In this document: piece by piece, positions 54,875-63,925 of the stretch
Numbering within the stretch: position 1 is the stretch's first letter
Layout: every line of letters begins with the position of its first letter
NCBI RefSeq assembly: GCF_003073375.1
Contig: NZ_CP029002.1
Span: forward strand, 2,218,001 to 2,282,000
Source of the DNA: Lysinibacillus sp. 2017
GTDB lineage: Bacteria > Bacillota > Bacilli > Bacillales_A > Planococcaceae
Length of the DNA: 64,000 bases
Reading direction: 5' to 3'
Notes under the pieces: model-generated
What the model was told of the DNA's origin: nothing
The model's input: only the letters and a program-made list of their open reading frames with translations
The model's database searches: none
Translations under genes and position numbers: made by a program

Positions 54875-56445
54875 TAGACATTCAGCTCTCCAAACTCTAA
54901 TAAGAATCGACCATTTGTCATATTCGATAGGATGGTAGATTTTTTACCGATTTGGATATATGTACCTGGAAAAGCGTCTCTTGTAACCTGTATTTCTTCT
55001 TTACCGACACTTCGTAAATCGTTCATTAATTGTTTAATTTCACGATCTAAATTAGCAGCTGATTCTTTATTAGAAAATAATTTTTGTTTTGTTTGTTCAA
55101 ATGCAGCTACTTGTGGTTTCGTTAAATTATTTACTACCGGCAATACGCGGTTCACTTGTGATTCTAATTGCAAAATATCTTCTTGCATTGATTTTAGTAG
55201 AGTAGCTTTCGACTGAATTAATTCCAGCCCCTCTGCCTTATTGACGCTATTAATAATTAACTCTGTACGACGTTCTAAACGGTTTCCTGAAACGGCTGTT
55301 ACAATGGTACTTTTTGCAATAGCTGTACCCCCGATAATTTTACCCTTTCGTTCATCCACCAGAATCGAATGTCCTCGAATATTAGATCCTAAAGCATAGA
55401 ACCCAATATTAACGTCACTACCTGCGATTAAGTTCGCTTCGTTCACGTGCTTAACGAAAATATTGCCTCCCGCTTCAACACGCGTTTGACCTAATCCGAA
55501 AATGCCTCCGCGAATAAAGATATCGCCATCAATAGATTTAATCAATTTCGCTCCAGAAACACCCTCTGGCCCTTCAATTGAAATATCTCCTTTTGCAATA
55601 ACAGTAAATCCTGCATGGACCGTACCACGAATAGATAAAGAACCATTAAAATCTATGTTCCCTGTTTCAACACCAACATCACCGTTAATCGGTAAATGAT
55701 AATTTACGCCTACCATGCCTTTATGATCTTCAAATACTCCGCTAATTTTAGATCGAATGATTGTTTTACCATCTTCTTCAACTTCATAAGCTGATTTTCG
55801 GTCATATTTTAATGGCATATCGCGACCACTTTGTGCTGCTACTGGCTCATTATGAATATTTGTTCCTGGAATACCTGGCTGTGCATGAATTTTTTCGCCT
55901 AGCCATGCGCCCTCTTCAATTTCATAAATGAAGTTCATATCATAGTAATCTGCTTTTCCATCTTCGCGAATGACAGGTTTTCGTTCAGGAATTTGCAAAT
56001 AGCTTACTTTTGCATCGTCACCTTTAACAGGTGGTGTACCCTGTGCGATTAAAATGGCCTTACCGCTTACAATAGATTCCACTTTTATGTCTAAAAATCC
56101 ATGTTTAATATTATGCTCTCTTAACAATTTCATAACATCATCTTGGAATTTTTGTTGATTAGAACGGACATTTTCTTGTGTTTCATAAACGAATAAAGAA
56201 GCTGACATTTTATCCCGTGATATTTCTAATGTCACAGTCGGTAACCATGTACCTATTTCGACTGGAGTAGCAGAAACCTCTGTTAAAACTTTTTTTAATA
56301 CAGCAAAATTGGTTAATTTAATGCGAGGATTAAGGCGCACAATTGTATCAAAATCTCTTAACATAAAACCGGGTTCTTTCGTTTTGATAAAGACTTTTTC
56401 ATTACTTTCTGTGATTTCAAAAAATCGATTTTCAAAAATAACCAC
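54874..56445 (-). CDS. DUF342/FapA family protein
   Basis: About 523 residues. The central DUF342 repeats (VGVETGNIDFNGSLSIRGTV, GDIFIRGGIFGLG, NLIAGSDVNIGFYALGSN) form a beta-helix-like array at about 250-400; a coiled coil (about 420-490) follows. The N-terminal part resembles the Jag/SpoIIIJ-like FapA domain. The GTG at 56445 has AGGAGG six bases upstream, and the twelve codons before it are probably not translated. Role unknown; relatives are linked to flagellar or polar localisation in some species. Confidence 0.8.
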   Translation of the reverse strand: MVIFENRFFEITESNEKVFIKTKEPGFMLRDFDTIVRLNPRIKLTNFAVLKKVLTEVSATPVEIGTWLPTVTLEISRDKMSASLFVYETQENVRSNQQKFQDDVMKLLREHNIKHGFLDIKVESIVSGKAILIAQGTPPVKGDDAKVSYLQIPERKPVIREDGKADYYDMNFIYEIEEGAWLGEKIHAQPGIPGTNIHNEPVAAQSGRDMPLKYDRKSAYEVEEDGKTIIRSKISGVFEDHKGMVGVNYHLPINGDVGVETGNIDFNGSLSIRGTVHAGFTVIAKGDISIEGPEGVSGAKLIKSIDGDIFIRGGIFGLGQTRVEAGGNIFVKHVNEANLIAGSDVNIGFYALGSNIRGHSILVDERKGKIIGGTAIAKSTIVTAVSGNRLERRTELIINSVNKAEGLELIQSKATLLKSMQEDILQLESQVNRVLPVVNNLTKPQVAAFEQTKQKLFSNKESAANLDREIKQLMNDLRSVGKEEIQVTRDAFPGTYIQIGKKSTILSNMTNGRFLLEFGELNV

Positions 56446-56564
56446 GCAAATCCTCCTCCCCATACATATAAGTATATACAAATTTTAGAATTTTGTTTAG
56501 ATAAATATTAAACACATAGAGAATATTTTATTGGAAAAGTCTGAATTAACTAAACAGTAATATC

Positions 56565-57030
56565 TTAATAGGAAAAATTACCTGCTATCTCTAGTCTAAG
56601 TAATCTTTGATATTCTAATAATTCATAGTATATTTCTGATATATTAACTAAAAGTTGTTCGTCTTTAGTCTCAATTGCATCGATTGTTTGTTCAATAAAA
56701 TTTCGGTCTAGTTCTATTGATTTATTTAATTCACTATCTATTAAATTGTCATATTTAATGGTACTTTGTATGTTTATCAGAGCATTTAAATAGTCGTGTA
56801 ATTCAATTTTTAATAGCTGTAATTGCCGTTCGTTTTGTGTACCAAGTAATATAATATGATTGTAACAACGTTCACGTTGCGTTTCTAAATAGACAATGTA
56901 ATTTTCAAGCGCTGAATGAGAAGTATCTAATTCAACGCAAAGCGGTTGTATTTAAAACTCGCGGAAATAAAAGTACTGCTGCAAAGCTTATCACAATAAT
57001 AATTAAAGTTAATAACTGCCAGCTCTTCAC
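56565..57030 (-). pseudogene. frameshifted small membrane/coiled-coil gene
   Basis: From GTG 57030 (GAGGTGAGG upstream) the frame reads one hydrophobic helix, LLTLIIIVISFAAVLLF, and stops at ALR*. The next frame, with no start codon, carries on as ELDTSHSALENYIVYLETQR through about 120 codons of Leu/Glu/Ile-rich helix to GNFSY*. A single frameshift near 56936-56950 joins them into one protein of about 155 residues, a membrane anchor with a coiled coil. Could be a sequencing slip rather than a real mutation. Confidence 0.65.
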
Positions 57031-57103
57031 TTTCCTCACCTCAACTTCAAGTAATAAATAGTAATTCATTACCCTAATTCAAGTGAAGTATGTGAAATTT
57101 AAC

Positions 57104-58964
57104 AATCGAGTAGGAGACTAGCCATTAATTGGCTAGTCGACCTCTCACACCACCGTACGTACGGTTCCGTATACGGCGGTTCAAAAGTTTTATGTTGGAT
57201 TTATGATTGTAGCGAGGTTCTTCAACTTGAGTTTTAACCAATATTTATTGTTTAATGCTCGATTGACGATTGGATTGTTCGAGGAGCGCCAGTACCCTTT
57301 GCGGGTATTGGCCATTTTATAGGCATCGTTATGGCTGATTCCTAATCTTTTGAGGTTTCTATATTTTGAGATGGTTCTTTTCCATTCTTTCCATCGACAT
57401 GCCCTTAATCTTCTTCGAATATGGCTATCTATTTTGTTAGCGTAAGACTGTATGTCGGCAACTTTGAAATAGTTTCCCCATCCTTGAATTAAGTAGTTAA
57501 TTTTCTGAATGCGCGATTCCATATCAATTGAGTAATTACGGTTCGTAATGTACTTCAGCTTTTCTTCGAAACGCTTCTTTGATTTCTTTGGCACGTATAC
57601 CTTGATTTCACCTCTGTATTTATAGAAGCTCACACCCAAAAATATACGTGCTCTCGGCTTTCCCACTGCTGATTTCTCTTCATTTACTTTTAATTGAAGT
57701 TTCTTTTCGATAAATGATGTGACGCCTTCCTTAACTCGTTCTCCCGCTTTTACGCTTTTGACGTAAATGTTGCAGTCATCTGCGTAACGCACGAATTTAT
57801 GTTGGCGTTTCTCTAGCTCTTTATCCAGTTCATGAAGAATCACATTACTCAATAGTGGACTTAATGGTCCACCCTGTGGTGTTCCTTCTTTTGCGTAAAT
57901 AAACGTTCCATCTATCATGGTTCCTGCATTTAAGAAGCTTCTTATTAATTTCAAGGTTGGTTTACATAAAATATATTTCGCCATAAGTGACATCAGCTTA
58001 TCATGTTGAACTTTATCAAAGAATTTCTCTAGGTCTATGTCTACGACATACGTATAGCCTTCTTCAATATAGTTTCTTGCTTGTTCGATTGCTTGATGAG
58101 CGCTTTTGTTCGGACGAAATCCATAACTAAAATTACTAAACTTTGGGTCTAGTATTGGGGTTAATACTTGCACGACTGCTTGTTGAATGACACGGTCTGT
58201 AACCGTCGGGATTCCTAGAAGTCGTTTTCCTCCATCAGGTTTTGGGATTTCCACCCTTCTAACTGGTTGAGGTTTGTATTTTCCTGCTCGAATTGCTTCG
58301 ATAATTTGGACTTTATTTTCTTTTAAGTATTGGCGGGTTGCCTCTATATCTTTCGCATCGACACCGGCTGCACCTTTGTTTTTACGCACTTTCTCAAAAG
58401 CATCATTCAAATTATCTCTGTTTACTATAACGTTGATTAATCCATCCATATGTTCGCGTGTGGGTAAGGAATGCACATGCAGAATTCCACGCTATTCCTA
58501 CTCCTGGGGTATTCCGTACCTTACTGTAGGATAGACTTTTCAGTTCTGTGTCATCATTCGCATGTAATACCCTTATACACGTTCACTCCTTTCGTTCAGC
58601 CCTTCCCATTACTGGTACTATGGCTTCTGCTGACTTCTAATGATTCAGTTGTACATCGCTGTACAGGTTCCCTCTATGGGTTATTCATCAGATCTCCCGG
58701 GGTAAGTCTGCCCACTTTCCTCTCATCCATCTGCCGCATTTATCGCCTCATCTTTCCGAGGATATTTTGGACTTCAGTTTGTTTTGCAACCTTATCCAGA
58801 TGAGACAACCTCATGCGATTCGTGTTCCTCAGACCAAGATTTTGCCTCGAACTTCCTTCAGATTCCGCGTCACCACGGACACCCTTGTTTTCAGCTAGTG
58901 GTTCGCATATCCTGACGCCCACAGTGAACTTTCATCACCTAGTTGACAGACATGCCCGGCACAC
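57104..58964 (-). mobile_element. group II intron (class C type), copy 1
   Basis: 1,861 bp. 5' end GTGTGCCGGGCATG at 58964 down; 3' part with domain V-like ACCGCCGTATACGG / ACCGTACGTACGGTGGT near 57150-57180 and a domain VI-like hairpin CTAGCCAATTAATGGCTAG before the end. The reverse transcriptase gene lies in between. It directly abuts copy 2. Boundaries may be off by one or two bases because of repeated Ts and GT at the joint. Confidence 0.85.
57190..58476 (-). CDS. ltrA: group II intron reverse transcriptase/maturase, copy 1
   Basis: 428 residues. RT domain with VVDIDLEKFFD (Asp146, Asp148), GTPQGGPLSPLLSN and YADD (231-234), then the maturase domain with IQGWGNYFKVAD. It has no HNH endonuclease domain, a trait of class C introns, which use single-stranded or hairpin-adjacent targets. 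It differs from copy 2 by one residue (Gln261 here, Lys there). A maturase helps the intron RNA splice and reverse transcribes it. Confidence 0.92.
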   Translation of the reverse strand: MHSLPTREHMDGLINVIVNRDNLNDAFEKVRKNKGAAGVDAKDIEATRQYLKENKVQIIEAIRAGKYKPQPVRRVEIPKPDGGKRLLGIPTVTDRVIQQAVVQVLTPILDPKFSNFSYGFRPNKSAHQAIEQARNYIEEGYTYVVDIDLEKFFDKVQHDKLMSLMAKYILCKPTLKLIRSFLNAGTMIDGTFIYAKEGTPQGGPLSPLLSNVILHELDKELEKRQHKFVRYADDCNIYVKSVKAGERVKEGVTSFIEKKLQLKVNEEKSAVGKPRARIFLGVSFYKYRGEIKVYVPKKSKKRFEEKLKYITNRNYSIDMESRIQKINYLIQGWGNYFKVADIQSYANKIDSHIRRRLRACRWKEWKRTISKYRNLKRLGISHNDAYKMANTRKGYWRSSNNPIVNRALNNKYWLKLKLKNLATIINPT

Positions 58965-60825
58965 AATCGAGTAGGAGACTAGCCATTAATTGGCTAGTCG
59001 ACCTCTCACACCACCGTACGTACGGTTCCGTATACGGCGGTTCAAAAGTTTTATGTTGGATTTATGATTGTAGCGAGGTTCTTCAACTTGAGTTTTAACC
59101 AATATTTATTGTTTAATGCTCGATTGACGATTGGATTGTTCGAGGAGCGCCAGTACCCTTTGCGGGTATTGGCCATTTTATAGGCATCGTTATGGCTGAT
59201 TCCTAATCTTTTGAGGTTTCTATATTTTGAGATGGTTCTTTTCCATTCTTTCCATCGACATGCCCTTAATCTTCTTCGAATATGGCTATCTATTTTGTTA
59301 GCGTAAGACTGTATGTCGGCAACTTTGAAATAGTTTCCCCATCCTTGAATTAAGTAGTTAATTTTCTGAATGCGCGATTCCATATCAATTGAGTAATTAC
59401 GGTTCGTAATGTACTTCAGCTTTTCTTCGAAACGCTTCTTTGATTTCTTTGGCACGTATACCTTGATTTCACCTCTGTATTTATAGAAGCTCACACCCAA
59501 AAATATACGTGCTCTCGGCTTTCCCACTGCTGATTTCTCTTCATTTACTTTTAATTTAAGTTTCTTTTCGATAAATGATGTGACGCCTTCCTTAACTCGT
59601 TCTCCCGCTTTTACGCTTTTGACGTAAATGTTGCAGTCATCTGCGTAGCGCACGAATTTATGTTGGCGTTTCTCTAGCTCTTTATCCAGTTCATGAAGAA
59701 TCACATTACTCAATAGTGGACTTAATGGTCCACCCTGTGGTGTTCCTTCTTTTGCGTAAATAAACGTTCCATCTATCATGGTTCCTGCATTTAAGAAGCT
59801 TCTTATTAATTTCAAGGTTGGTTTACATAAAATATATTTCGCCATAAGTGACATCAGCTTATCATGTTGAACTTTATCAAAGAATTTCTCTAGGTCTATG
59901 TCTACGACATACGTATAGCCTTCTTCAATATAGTTTCTTGCTTGTTCGATTGCTTGATGAGCGCTTTTGTTCGGACGAAATCCATAACTAAAATTACTAA
60001 ACTTTGGGTCTAGTATTGGGGTTAATACTTGCACGACTGCTTGTTGAATGACACGGTCTGTAACCGTCGGGATTCCTAGAAGTCGTTTTCCTCCATCAGG
60101 TTTTGGGATTTCCACCCTTCTAACTGGTTGAGGTTTGTATTTTCCTGCTCGAATTGCTTCGATAATTTGGACTTTATTTTCTTTTAAGTATTGGCGGGTT
60201 GCCTCTATATCTTTCGCATCGACACCGGCTGCACCTTTGTTTTTACGCACTTTCTCAAAAGCATCATTCAAATTATCTCTGTTTACTATAACGTTGATTA
60301 ATCCATCCATATGTTCGCGTGTGGGTAAGGAATGCACATGCAGAATTCCACGCTATTCCTACTCCTGGGGTATTCCGTACCTTACTGTAGGATAGACTTT
60401 TCAGTTCTGTGTCATCATTCGCATGTAATACCCTTATACACGTTCACTCCTTTCGTTCAGCCCTTCCCATTACTGGTACTATGGCTTCTGCTGACTTCTA
60501 ATGATTCAGTTGTACATCGCTGTACAGGTTCCCTCTATGGGTTATTCATCAGATCTCCCGGGGTAAGTCTGCCCACTTTCCTCTCATCCATCTGCCGCAT
60601 TTATCGCCTCATCTTTCCGAGGATATTTTGGACTTCAGTTTGTTTTGCAACCTTATCCAGATGAGACAACCTCATGCGATTCGTGTTCCTCAGACCAAGA
60701 TTTTGCCTCGAACTTCCTTCAGATTCCGCGTCACCACGGACACCCTTGTTTTCAGCTAGTGGTTCGCATATCCTGACGCCCACAGTGAACTTTCATCACC
60801 TAGTTGACAGACATGCCCGGCACAC
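58965..60825 (-). mobile_element. group II intron (class C type), copy 2, in tandem
   Basis: 1,861 bp with the same ends as copy 1; 5' end at 60825, just after the T-run of the spo0A terminator. I see only two base differences (57696 versus 59557; 57787 versus 59648). The 58477-58964 and 60338-60825 segments are the ribozyme 5' domains and carry no genes. Confidence 0.85.
59051..60337 (-). CDS. ltrA: group II intron reverse transcriptase/maturase, copy 2
   Basis: 428 residues, identical to copy 1 except for Lys261. All RT motifs and the YADD box are intact, so both copies look functional. It is the copy next to the spo0A terminator. Confidence 0.92.
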   Translation of the reverse strand: MHSLPTREHMDGLINVIVNRDNLNDAFEKVRKNKGAAGVDAKDIEATRQYLKENKVQIIEAIRAGKYKPQPVRRVEIPKPDGGKRLLGIPTVTDRVIQQAVVQVLTPILDPKFSNFSYGFRPNKSAHQAIEQARNYIEEGYTYVVDIDLEKFFDKVQHDKLMSLMAKYILCKPTLKLIRSFLNAGTMIDGTFIYAKEGTPQGGPLSPLLSNVILHELDKELEKRQHKFVRYADDCNIYVKSVKAGERVKEGVTSFIEKKLKLKVNEEKSAVGKPRARIFLGVSFYKYRGEIKVYVPKKSKKRFEEKLKYITNRNYSIDMESRIQKINYLIQGWGNYFKVADIQSYANKIDSHIRRRLRACRWKEWKRTISKYRNLKRLGISHNDAYKMANTRKGYWRSSNNPIVNRALNNKYWLKLKLKNLATIINPT

Positions 60826-60855
60826 AAAAAGAGCACCTAATAAATATTAGGTACT
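60826..60855 (-). terminator. spo0A terminator and intron 5' exon
   Basis: Minus strand AGTACCTAATA, TT, TATTAGGTGCT, then CTTTTT and directly the intron 5' end. Class C introns typically insert after such terminator stems. Confidence 0.8.
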
Positions 60856-60985
60856 TAAATGAGAATACTATGCTTCGCACATATTATCCTAAGAAAGGAG
60901 GTAAAAACTAAGATAAGAAATGTCTTACTAAAGTCATGTTACCCCTCTGTATAAATAGTTAAACTAATTTTCAAAATAATGTCTT

Positions 60986-61160
60986 TAACTCGCGACCATC
61001 TCAATGCGAATCTTGTCCGCAATCATGGCAATGAATTCTGAATTCGTTGGTTTTGACTTCATGTGGTGCACTGTGTAACCGAAAATCTCTGAAATATTTT
61101 CATAGCTACCACGATTCCATGCGACTTCGATGGCATGGCGGATGGCACGTATTTTTTCGG
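60986..61160 (-). pseudogene. spo0A: 3' end of spo0A, cut by a mobile element
   Basis: The frame reads [15 protein letters not shown], then [36 protein letters not shown] and a stop: the final third of the Spo0A DNA-binding domain, almost residue for residue. The preceding residues (NKPYTEKI) no longer match, and the frame closes at about 61209. The receiver domain and the front of the effector domain are missing. It lies exactly where spo0A should be relative to yqiK and bcd. Spo0A is the master response regulator of sporulation. Confidence 0.88.
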
Positions 61161-61289
61161 TATAGGGCTTATTATAATTAACGATTATACAACGAAAGTT
61201 TAGCGGTCATTCTACCGCCAGCCTTCGCAGTTTTTTACGACTTATATTTATCGATAATTTTACATTGTATTTTCGTAATTGTAAACCAA

Positions 61290-61544
61290 TTATTTATCGT
61301 TTAAATACTCATATTTACCTAATGTCTTAAATAAAGCCACAATACCTTTTAAAATACTTCGCGTAATATCAATCGTTTCTAGCATCTTTTTGTACGCAGC
61401 TAATTCTACTGTAGAGAAATACGTATCTCCATTTTCATCGTAAGCAAAAGTTTCGTCCATTAATCTTATTTTTCCAATATGATCGTAAACAACAGTTTTA
61501 CATCTTCCAGTAAATTTAACTACTTCCTTCACATTCATTTTCAT
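61290..61544 (-). CDS. small protein, possibly DNA-binding
   Basis: 84 residues. N-terminal VKEVVKFTGRCKTVVYDHIG resembles a MerR/excisionase-like helix-turn-helix start, followed by DENGDTYFSTVELAAYKK. Last gene of the phage-like region before the spo0A fragment, where phage excisionases or regulators are often found. Function not established. Confidence 0.5.
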   Translation of the reverse strand: MKMNVKEVVKFTGRCKTVVYDHIGKIRLMDETFAYDENGDTYFSTVELAAYKKMLETIDITRSILKGIVALFKTLGKYEYLNDK

Positions 61545-62053
61545 TTTAAATACCTTTCTTCGTATAACCGGTAAATACTATTTTTGCGCTGTTTCACACT
61601 ATACATCGACATTACATGAATTGCAATAATTATTTTCGCGTTGAAACCGCGTCGTTACTGCGTTTGTTCAAGTTTGTTCATAGTTGTACGAGCTTATTTA
61701 CGAAGCGGATTTCTACTATTATATATGCGTCAATTTTGCGTCGCTAATCCTAGCCATGCCGTCCATACTATACAGACCGTATTTACCGTCCTTACGATAC
61801 ATATCTCAAACAGCGCTATATCGATTTAACCGCCCAACTATGCACATGACCGAATTTCACTTCGTTAGAATCGCCTCTAGCGAAGGCTATCCGACTAGTT
61901 TCAAAAAATTGTAGCGGATTTTTTAAGGCTGCGTTGATTTTACGTTAACATGGCCGTCCTGGGTAAACGTCAATAGTGGGCTTGTTTCAAATTTGGTATG
62001 TCGATTGTTCCGGTGTCAGATGCGCACGTCTCGGATATGGCGCTTGGGGAAAA
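61545..62053. other. phage-region gap without a recognised gene
   Basis: About 500 bp with no frame that has a ribosome site and codon use I trust; the plus-strand frames here look accidental. It includes GTTTGTTCA repeated directly near 61660-61680 and several GCG-rich short palindromes. It may be a regulatory region or untranslated DNA between the small HTH-like gene and the recombinase. Confidence 0.4.
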
Positions 62054-62092
62054 CGCAAAAAAAGAACGGCAAGCATCGTTGCTCAACCGTTC
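62054..62092 (-). terminator. terminator of the resolvase gene
   Basis: Minus strand GAACGG...CCGTTC with an inner AGCA/TGCT, followed by TTTTTTTGCG; it overlaps the stop codon. Confidence 0.7.
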
Positions 62093-62658
62093 GTGATTGC
62101 TTTGTCTTTACGTTTTCTTTTCTCTCGCGCTAAAGTTGCAACTGAAATTCCTGTCATCGCTTCAACCGCTTTATAACTGTTGTCGTCGAGTAATTGCATC
62201 GCAGTATCAAGTCGTTTCTTATCGTACTTTTTCGGACGACCTTCTCGGAAATCATCACGTTGCTTTGCGATTGCTTTACCTTCTTGCGTTCTTTCGATGA
62301 TTAAATTACGTTCCATTTCTGCGACTGCAAGCAACGTCGTAAGGAAGAATCGTCCCATAGTCGTATTCTCTAGTAGACCAACATTTAATACATGTACCTT
62401 AACGCCTCTATCGAATAGTACCTCGATAACCTCGATACCTTCCTTCGTATTACGGGCCAGTCGGTCTAACTTCGTCACCACCAACGTATCACCTTCCAAT
62501 AGTTGCGTCATAACCTCATTAAATATCGGGCGATCCGTCTTGGTTCCTGTGAACTTCTCACGATAGATAACCGAACAACCTTCCGCCTCTAACGCTTGAA
62601 TCTGCGCCTCTAAATCCTGTGCAATCGTTGATACTCGAGCATATCCGTACTTAGTCAT
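62083..62658 (-). CDS. serine recombinase of the resolvase/invertase group
   Basis: 191 residues. YARVSTIAQD with catalytic Ser10, GDTLVVTKLDRLARNTKEG (catalytic arginines), and a C-terminal HTH with SYKAVEAMTGISVATLAREK. This is the small resolvase/invertase type, not a large serine integrase, so it more likely resolves or inverts DNA than integrates a phage. GGAGGTGG precedes the ATG. Confidence 0.88.
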   Translation of the reverse strand: MTKYGYARVSTIAQDLEAQIQALEAEGCSVIYREKFTGTKTDRPIFNEVMTQLLEGDTLVVTKLDRLARNTKEGIEVIEVLFDRGVKVHVLNVGLLENTTMGRFFLTTLLAVAEMERNLIIERTQEGKAIAKQRDDFREGRPKKYDKKRLDTAMQLLDDNSYKAVEAMTGISVATLAREKRKRKDKAITNG

Positions 62659-62883
62659 AAATCCACCTCCACTTTTGATAATAAGTTTTGATAACGTTTA
62701 TATCGCTATCTTATCACGTCGAGCAATCGTTGTCAAAACTGTTAAGTTATGATAAAGGTAATTGTCAGAATACGATTTATTTTCGGAGGTAAGCACGCGC
62801 CAGGACGTTCCAGCCGATGTTTTACGTTGAAAATGCGTCAGTTCTCGGAATCAATCGGAATCCATATCGCTAGAAATCGGCAT

Positions 62884-62921
62884 AAAAAAAAGAGCGAAGC
62901 CAGCACGTAGCCAACTCCGCT
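62884..62921 (-). terminator. terminator of the phBC6A51-type gene
   Basis: Minus strand AGCGGAG...CTTCGCT (one G-U pair), then eight Ts. The rest of the 62659-62942 gap shows no gene. Confidence 0.65.
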
Positions 62922-62942
62922 AAATCGTTGATATATCGCTAT

Positions 62943-63347
62943 TTACCACTTACTTTTGAAACGCTCTAACTGTGCCATAACTTCGCCTTCATCGACTCTC
63001 TCCGACTTTACTTCGATTTCCGAACGGTCTACTAACATGCTCTGATTCTGCATGAATAACTTCGCCATTGAAGCGTTACCTAACTCTGCCTCACGCATTA
63101 CTGCACGCATAATCCGAGCACGATGTTCTTTCGTGTACATATCTGTCATAACGACTTTGTACTCGAGCATCGTATCAAGTTTACGCCAGTTATAAAGCGT
63201 GCGCTCTGTAACGCCTAATTCCGTTGAAAGTTCACCGTATGAACGTCTAGCCTTCGGTTCTGCGATGTCATTCTCGAATAGGAGATGCGCCGCCTTAATT
63301 TGATCCGGTGTTAATTCCCCTAAAACATCGTCTAGTTTTCTCGCCAT
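62943..63347 (-). CDS. phBC6A51-type helix-turn-helix phage protein
   Basis: 134 residues. LTPDQIKAAHLLFENDIAE then GELSTELGVTERTLYNWRK is the HTH segment of the phBC6A51 family, known in Bacillus phages and often compared with terminase small subunits. Its start overlaps the previous gene by 16 bp. Confidence 0.75.
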   Translation of the reverse strand: MARKLDDVLGELTPDQIKAAHLLFENDIAEPKARRSYGELSTELGVTERTLYNWRKLDTMLEYKVVMTDMYTKEHRARIMRAVMREAELGNASMAKLFMQNQSMLVDRSEIEVKSERVDEGEVMAQLERFKSKW

Positions 63348-63856
63348 ATTTGTAATTCCTCCTGTTTTTGTGAGTAGTATTTATCGAAGCCACCGTCGTA
63401 ATTGTCCGCAAAAGCATCTTTCTCATAAATGCTATACGGATAATCATTCAGCGTTTTCGCAATCATTTGCGCTAATTCCGCATATTTATTTACCTTACTA
63501 AATGCTCCACCCTCAACCGCTTCTTTAAGATATACATGTGAGATAAAAGCACATTTACCTTTTAAAACATCGTCGTCGCAGTAACTCGCAACGTCAAATA
63601 GTTCTCGCCATTGCTTAAGCTTTTCTGATTCACCAATGACTACGACTTGTTTACTCGTTAGCAATACCTTTGCATAATCCGCTAGAAACTCTTTGATTTC
63701 CGGTAGATGCGTTTTATAAGCTTCATACGCCCACACGTCGCTTACTTTTGGCGGTGGTAGCTTACAATAACCTCGCTTAATGTCCGCTTGTTCCTTCTCT
63801 TCTTTTAGGCGTTTAATGCCTGCTCTTAACTCCTCAATCGTTAGTGTTCGTCTCAT
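63332..63856 (-). CDS. phage-region protein of unknown function
   Basis: 174 residues, charged, all soluble. Starts MRRTLTIEELRAGIKRLKEE (coiled-coil-like), has VVVIGESEKLKQWRELFDV and ends QIWREN. Not recognised. Overlaps the phBC6A51-type gene by 16 bp, so they are co-translated. Confidence 0.6.
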   Translation of the reverse strand: MRRTLTIEELRAGIKRLKEEKEQADIKRGYCKLPPPKVSDVWAYEAYKTHLPEIKEFLADYAKVLLTSKQVVVIGESEKLKQWRELFDVASYCDDDVLKGKCAFISHVYLKEAVEGGAFSKVNKYAELAQMIAKTLNDYPYSIYEKDAFADNYDGGFDKYYSQKQEELQIWREN

Positions 63857-63925
63857 TCAATCGCCTTCCTTCCGTTAATATAAAAAGGCAAGTAGCGTCA
63901 AAAAGACGTCACTCACCCCATTGTT

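Noticed and set aside
58471-58803. 110-codon plus-strand frame (also at 60332-60664)
   Set aside because: It lies antisense to the ribozyme 5' domains of each intron and is duplicated only because the intron is.
61641-61914. Plus-strand frames of 62 and 76 codons
   Set aside because: No ribosome sites, opposite to the surrounding phage genes, and no recognisable pattern.
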